From Pseudomonadales bacterium (lineage in GTDB: Bacteria > Pseudomonadota > Gammaproteobacteria > Pseudomonadales > Halieaceae): 64,000 nucleotides of DNA. This document shows, piece by piece, positions 60,801 through 64,000 of this stretch. Position numbers and translations under genes: made by a program. The stretch spans positions 1,633,249 to 1,697,248 of the forward strand of contig JACKNO010000001.1 of NCBI GenBank assembly GCA_024234815.1, given 5' to 3'. Each line of letters begins with the position of its first letter. Positions within the stretch are counted from its first letter, which is position 1. The notes below the pieces were generated by a model that saw only the letters and a list, made by a program, of their open reading frames with translations, made no database searches and was not told where the DNA came from.

Positions 60801-61660
60801 GCTTGCCAGGTAAGAAAATTCAGATCAACGAAGTCAACTACCACGTTTACGACGAGGGTGACAGCGATCAGGTGGTGATCCTGCTGCATGGCCAGCCGGA
60901 TACCTCGGGTATGTGGGAACACCAGGCCACCGCGCTGGTCGGAGCCGGTTTCCGCGTCATCGCACCGGATATGCTGGGCTACGGTGAAACTGACAAGCCC
61001 CAGGCCGCCGCACGTTACACCGCGGATCACATTTTGGCGGACATACTGGCACTGATCGAGCACCTGCAGCTGCCGAAAATGGACATTGTCGGCCATGACT
61101 GGGGCGCATTTGCGTCCTGGGAGCTGGTGTTGCGCAAGCCCGAATTGTTCAGGAAACATGTCGCCCTGGCGGTGGGTCATCCCGGTGGGATTTTCGATGA
61201 CATGTCGATGGCTTCAGTAAAAACGAACTGGTACATGTTCATGAACGGTCAGGAGCACGCTGCCGAGCTGTATGCCCAGAACAACTTCAAGTTTATGCGT
61301 GAGGCGCTCCTTCCGTCCCATCCCGATCTGGATGAAGTGACCAGCCGAATGGCCGACCCTGTTGCCATGAATGGGATGCTGAACTGGGACAGGGCCAACC
61401 AGATGGTGAGTTTTTATCTCGCGCACGTTAGCGGTGAACTCGAATACGGCAACTGTAAGGTGCCGACCATGGGCGTGTGGTCCAGCGGTGATGCCTACCT
61501 GCCGGAAGAGAGCTGGATGACCGGCACCGCACAACGTATGGATGCCGACTGGCGCTACGAGCGTATCGAAGGCGCCAGTCACTGGATGATGATGGACGAG
61601 CCCGAAACGGTGACGAATCTGCTGCTGGACTGGCTCAGGGTGGGCGATTCCAGCGGTTAG
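60797..61660 (+). CDS. Epoxide hydrolase/haloalkane dehalogenase-like alpha/beta hydrolase
   Basis: 287 residues. VVILLHGQPDTSGMWEHQ gives the oxyanion HG-x-P motif. The nucleophile elbow is IVGHDWGAFASWELVLRKPE, where Asp replaces Ser as in epoxide hydrolases and dehalogenases. A late His is in EGASHWMMMDEPE. No signal peptide, so it is cytoplasmic, while its coupled partner is exported. The substrate is unknown. Confidence 0.88.
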   Translation: MSLPGKKIQINEVNYHVYDEGDSDQVVILLHGQPDTSGMWEHQATALVGAGFRVIAPDMLGYGETDKPQAAARYTADHILADILALIEHLQLPKMDIVGHDWGAFASWELVLRKPELFRKHVALAVGHPGGIFDDMSMASVKTNWYMFMNGQEHAAELYAQNNFKFMREALLPSHPDLDEVTSRMADPVAMNGMLNWDRANQMVSFYLAHVSGELEYGNCKVPTMGVWSSGDAYLPEESWMTGTAQRMDADWRYERIEGASHWMMMDEPETVTNLLLDWLRVGDSSG

Positions 61661-62198
61661 GCTACACCCGTGCACGTTCAGGTCGTACAGGTTGTCGCCC
61701 GTAGCCACCTCAACGCCACAGCGGGTTCCAATACGTATTCGGTGCGAATTCTAGCGCACCGATAAACTGCGATTGTGCTAATGTTGATCCGATCTGACGC
61801 CAACGGTACGCGCGGCAGGTACGAAACCGTCATCGGTCTCAGTTTACTGGCAACCGGCTCTGTGCATGCCTTGCACGGCAAGATGGGAAATGTCTGGTAG
61901 AAGAGGGAGCTACAGGGAATGATTTACAATATCGAAAACAATCGCTACCGATTGCCTGGCTGCGGCGCAGCTATGCATCGCACCACAGCGATAGCCCCCG
62001 CTACGGTTGGTAGCCCGCAAGGCCGGGTACTTACCCCACCCCTCCGCTTGATCGCCGAAGAGCCGGGTCACAGGGAGTTGGTCGGTGCCATGGGGGCAGC
62101 CTGTCGGAGCCAGAGGTGATCGAGCGTCTGAAAGAGCAGAACACCAACCAGGGCGTCGGTGGCGCGGAGTTCGATTTTCCAGCGTTGGTTGAATCTTT
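61661..62198. other. Intergenic stretch with possible decayed coding sequence
   Basis: 538 bp. A forward frame near 62040-62119 reads RLIAEEPGHRELVGAMGAAC, and another frame at 62101-62203 reads LSEPEVIERLKEQNTNQGVG, then GAEFDFPALVESF*. Together they look like the end of a gene with a frameshift, but I do not recognise the family. Confidence 0.35.
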
Positions 62199-62723
62199 TT
62201 GAGCAAGCACACGATTGACGCCGCGCTGCAGATCGACAGCAGCCCGGACGCGGTCTACGCCATCCTGACCGATCACGCGCGCCTCGACGCCTTCATGGAG
62301 CTGAGTGATTCCGTGCTGTTGCGCCCGGGCACCCCCGACCCCAACGGCCTGGGCGCGGAGCGGCAGGTGGTGATTAACATGTTTGGCTGGTTACCGATTC
62401 GCTTCACCGAGGATATCACCCTGGCCGAACCGCCCCATGAGTTTCACTATTTGGTATCCAAAGCCAGGGTCATGGTGGGCCCGGTGCCGCTGTGGTCTGG
62501 AGTGAAGCACTACGGCGGGCAGGTAAAGCTGGCGGCGGTTGCCGGCGGTTGTCGAGCGCAATGGACTTCGACCATCGAGGTGCGGGTACCTCTAGTGGGT
62601 GATAGCTTGGGTGGGATCATCAAGCAGGAGGGCGAACGGATCTTTCTCAGCGTGCTGCGGCAAGTAAAAAAACGTGTCGAGGCATGTCAAGGTACTCGAG
62701 TTGCCCCGGGTGTACGCCCATAA
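62199..62723 (+). CDS. SRPBCC-family lipid-binding-like protein
   Basis: 174 residues. SKHTIDAALQIDSSPDAVYA followed by ILTDHARLDAFMELS is the start of START/Bet v1-type (SRPBCC) proteins that hold hydrophobic ligands. The TTG at 62199 is the apparent start, overlapping the stop of the decayed frame before it, with a weak ribosome binding site. The last 17 residues run into the IS21-related sequence, so the C-terminus may be altered by insertion. Confidence 0.68.
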   Translation: MSKHTIDAALQIDSSPDAVYAILTDHARLDAFMELSDSVLLRPGTPDPNGLGAERQVVINMFGWLPIRFTEDITLAEPPHEFHYLVSKARVMVGPVPLWSGVKHYGGQVKLAAVAGGCRAQWTSTIEVRVPLVGDSLGGIIKQEGERIFLSVLRQVKKRVEACQGTRVAPGVRP

Positions 62724-63105
62724 ATCCCAGCGTGCGCGGCGCATCGATTATCGCCATGTCATCGACTCGCTGGTGCGCAAGCCCCAGGCCTTCCGGCGCT
62801 CACAGCTGCGGGAGGACCTGCTGCCCAGCTGTGATTACCGGTTGATCTGGCGACATGTCGAGGAACACCTGGAACCCCACAAGGCCTGCCGGTATATCGT
62901 GCGGCTATTACACTTGGCTGCCACCGAGAATTGCGAAGGAACACTGGGCCGGTATGTGCTCAGGCACATCGACCAAGGCAAGCTGCCCAGCGAATCCCAG
63001 TGCCAGGAGCGATACGGTGAGGTCACCCGGGTCATTCCCCTTATTACCAGCCAACAACATGCACTGGGCGGCTATGACCGACTCCTGAGCCCTGTAAGTT
63101 ATTGA
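62674..63105 (+). mobile_element. IS21-type transposase (IstA) remnant, C-terminal part
   Basis: The frame gives VYAHKSQRARRIDYRHVIDS, LVRKPQAFRRSQLREDLLPS, WRHVEEHLEPHKACRYIVRL and CEGTLGRYVLRHIDQGKLPS, the helical C-terminal region of IS21-family IstA. The DDE core and N-terminal HTH are absent. It overlaps the SRPBCC end by 50 bp, and the IstB helper is missing. The frame ends just before the IS481-like element, so the copy is broken on both sides. Confidence 0.7.
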
Positions 63106-63126
63106 ATATAAATATGAGCTTCCCGA

Positions 63127-63165
63127 CACATAGGTTCCACTTTATTCCGGGCACATAGGTTACAC
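63127..63165 (+). repeat. Direct repeat pair in the IS481-type element's left end
   Basis: CACATAGGTTCCAC (63127-63140) and CACATAGGTTACAC (63152-63165) differ at one base and are 25 bp apart. They lie just upstream of the transposase gene and are probably transposase binding sites. The other end is outside the window. Confidence 0.65.
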
Positions 63166-63193
63166 AATTGAGGTATTTGGAGGAGGACTCCAG

Positions 63194-64000
63194 ATGCCGT
63201 GGAGAGAGTGTAATCGTATGGATGAGCGTCTCAGATTTGTTGCCCGACTGTTAGATGGCGAGAAAATGGCAGCCATGTGTCGGGAGTTTGGTATCTCCCG
63301 CAAAACCGGGTACAAGATCTTCAACCGCTACAAGGATGCGGGGATCAGGGGTCTGGAGGACCGGGCCCGAAGTCCTTACCGGCATCCAAATAAGACCCCC
63401 TTCCAGGTCGAGAAGGCCATCCTGCAGATCAAGCGGGAACACAAGACCTGGGGTGCACCCAAGATCCGTGACAAGCTGATTAAACAGTTTCCGGTGATCA
63501 AGCCACCGGCCCCCAGCACCATCCACGCAATCCTTGATCGACATGGCCTGGTGACGCGTCGCACCCGCAAGCGCCACAAGGCCAAGGGTACAGAGCTCAG
63601 TGTAGCCCTCAGTCCAAACTCTCTGTGGTGTGCTGACTACAAAGGCGAGTTCCTGCTGGGCAACCGCAAGTACTGCTATCCACTGACAATCACTGACCAA
63701 CGCTCCCGGTATCTGCTGGCCTGTGAGAGCCTGGAATCAACCAAGAAAGTGGGCGCATTTCCCGTGTTTGAGCGTGTTTTCAGGGAATTCGGCTTGCCCG
63801 CAGCTATCCGAACCGATAACGGCGTGCCCTTCTCGTCACCCCACGCCTTGTTCGGACTGAGCCGGTTATCCGTCTGGTGGCTGCGCCTGGGGATTGGCAT
63901 CGAGCGGATCAAGCCGGGAAACCCACAGCAGAACGGTCGCCACGAACGGATGCATCTGACTCTGAAGAAAGACGCCACCAAACCTGCCAGCTACAACTTC
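63194..64000 (+). mobile_element. IS481-family transposase, truncated by window edge
   Basis: 269 codons visible from the ATG at 63194 (AGGAGGA upstream), open to the right edge. Helix-turn-helix part: VARLLDGEKMAAMCREFGIS followed by RKTGYKIFNRYKDAG. The DDE core shows LWCADYKGEFLLGNRKYC (first Asp), IRTDNGVPFSSPHALFG (second Asp) and PQQNGRHERMHLTLKKDATK (Glu). All catalytic residues visible are intact, so the element may be active. It interrupts or abuts an IS21 remnant. Confidence 0.9.

Overview
The window looks like a GC-rich (about 60 %) chromosomal segment of a free-living, probably marine, gammaproteobacterium. The pointers are a class II (Pseudomonas-type) PHA synthase with its depolymerase, a large TonB-dependent receptor of the vitamin-B12-receptor-free 'IAVTAF' type common in the Halieaceae/OM60 and sphingomonad-like marine groups, a glucosylglycerate compatible-solute cluster, and PEP-CTERM-type secreted proteins. 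The assignment to Halieaceae/Cellvibrionales-like bacteria is an inference. No rRNA, tRNA or CRISPR array was seen.

Layout. 1-131: start of an exported protein running off the left edge. 349-3585: quinone oxidoreductase, TfdA-type dioxygenase and MFS transporter. 3608-11545: YeiH-type permease, then a Dcu-type C4-dicarboxylate carrier, an aspartate ammonia-lyase with a signal peptide, periplasmic asparaginase, a DcaP-like porin and an exported glutaminase. This looks like a module that deaminates Asn, Asp and Gln outside the cytoplasm and imports the products. 11636-16520: AI-2E-type permease and a tripartite efflux system (NodT-type outer-membrane factor with a frameshift, HlyD-type adaptor, DUF2955-like permease). 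16625-21541 (minus): small hydrolase, PHA depolymerase, PHA synthase and acyl-CoA dehydrogenase. 21916-25269: BKACE enzyme and a remarkable Cache-domain protein whose C-terminal half looks like a pentameric ligand-gated ion channel. 25491-27682: PPK2 and two unknown proteins. 27639-28719 (minus): a small PHA-synthase-N-domain-like protein and PhaB. 28889-32553 (minus): AraC regulator, two PII-like proteins and a DUF1538 membrane protein. 32953-42351: mixed accessory genes (outer-membrane protein, small secreted proteins, molybdopterin oxidoreductase, Xre-RES toxin-antitoxin pair, phospholipase C-like lipoprotein, CigR-like protein, PEP-CTERM protein). 42621-48742: TonB receptor, OxyR and an exported KatG. 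48928-53734 (minus): glucosylglycerate synthesis and recycling. 54176-62723: IPTL-CTERM-type protein, phytase-like esterase, AraC regulator, DUF1254 protein, alpha/beta hydrolase and SRPBCC protein. 62674-64000: an IS21-type transposase remnant abutted by an IS481-type element that runs off the right edge.

The most useful regulatory observation is a near-identical 18-20 bp element, CTGTCATGAAnTGAAAAGAC, found upstream of the AraC gene at 29887 and upstream of the quinone oxidoreductase operon, the small hydrolase, the acyl-CoA dehydrogenase/phaC/phaZ operon and the phaB operon. In the four putative target operons it has the same orientation and sits 79-147 bp before the start codon. This predicts a local AraC-controlled PHA/fatty-acid regulon. 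The strongest candidate for an unusual system is the Cache-channel fusion at 23152-25269, which appears to use a CTG start codon. Next are the exported aspartase module and the DUF1538/PII-like trio.
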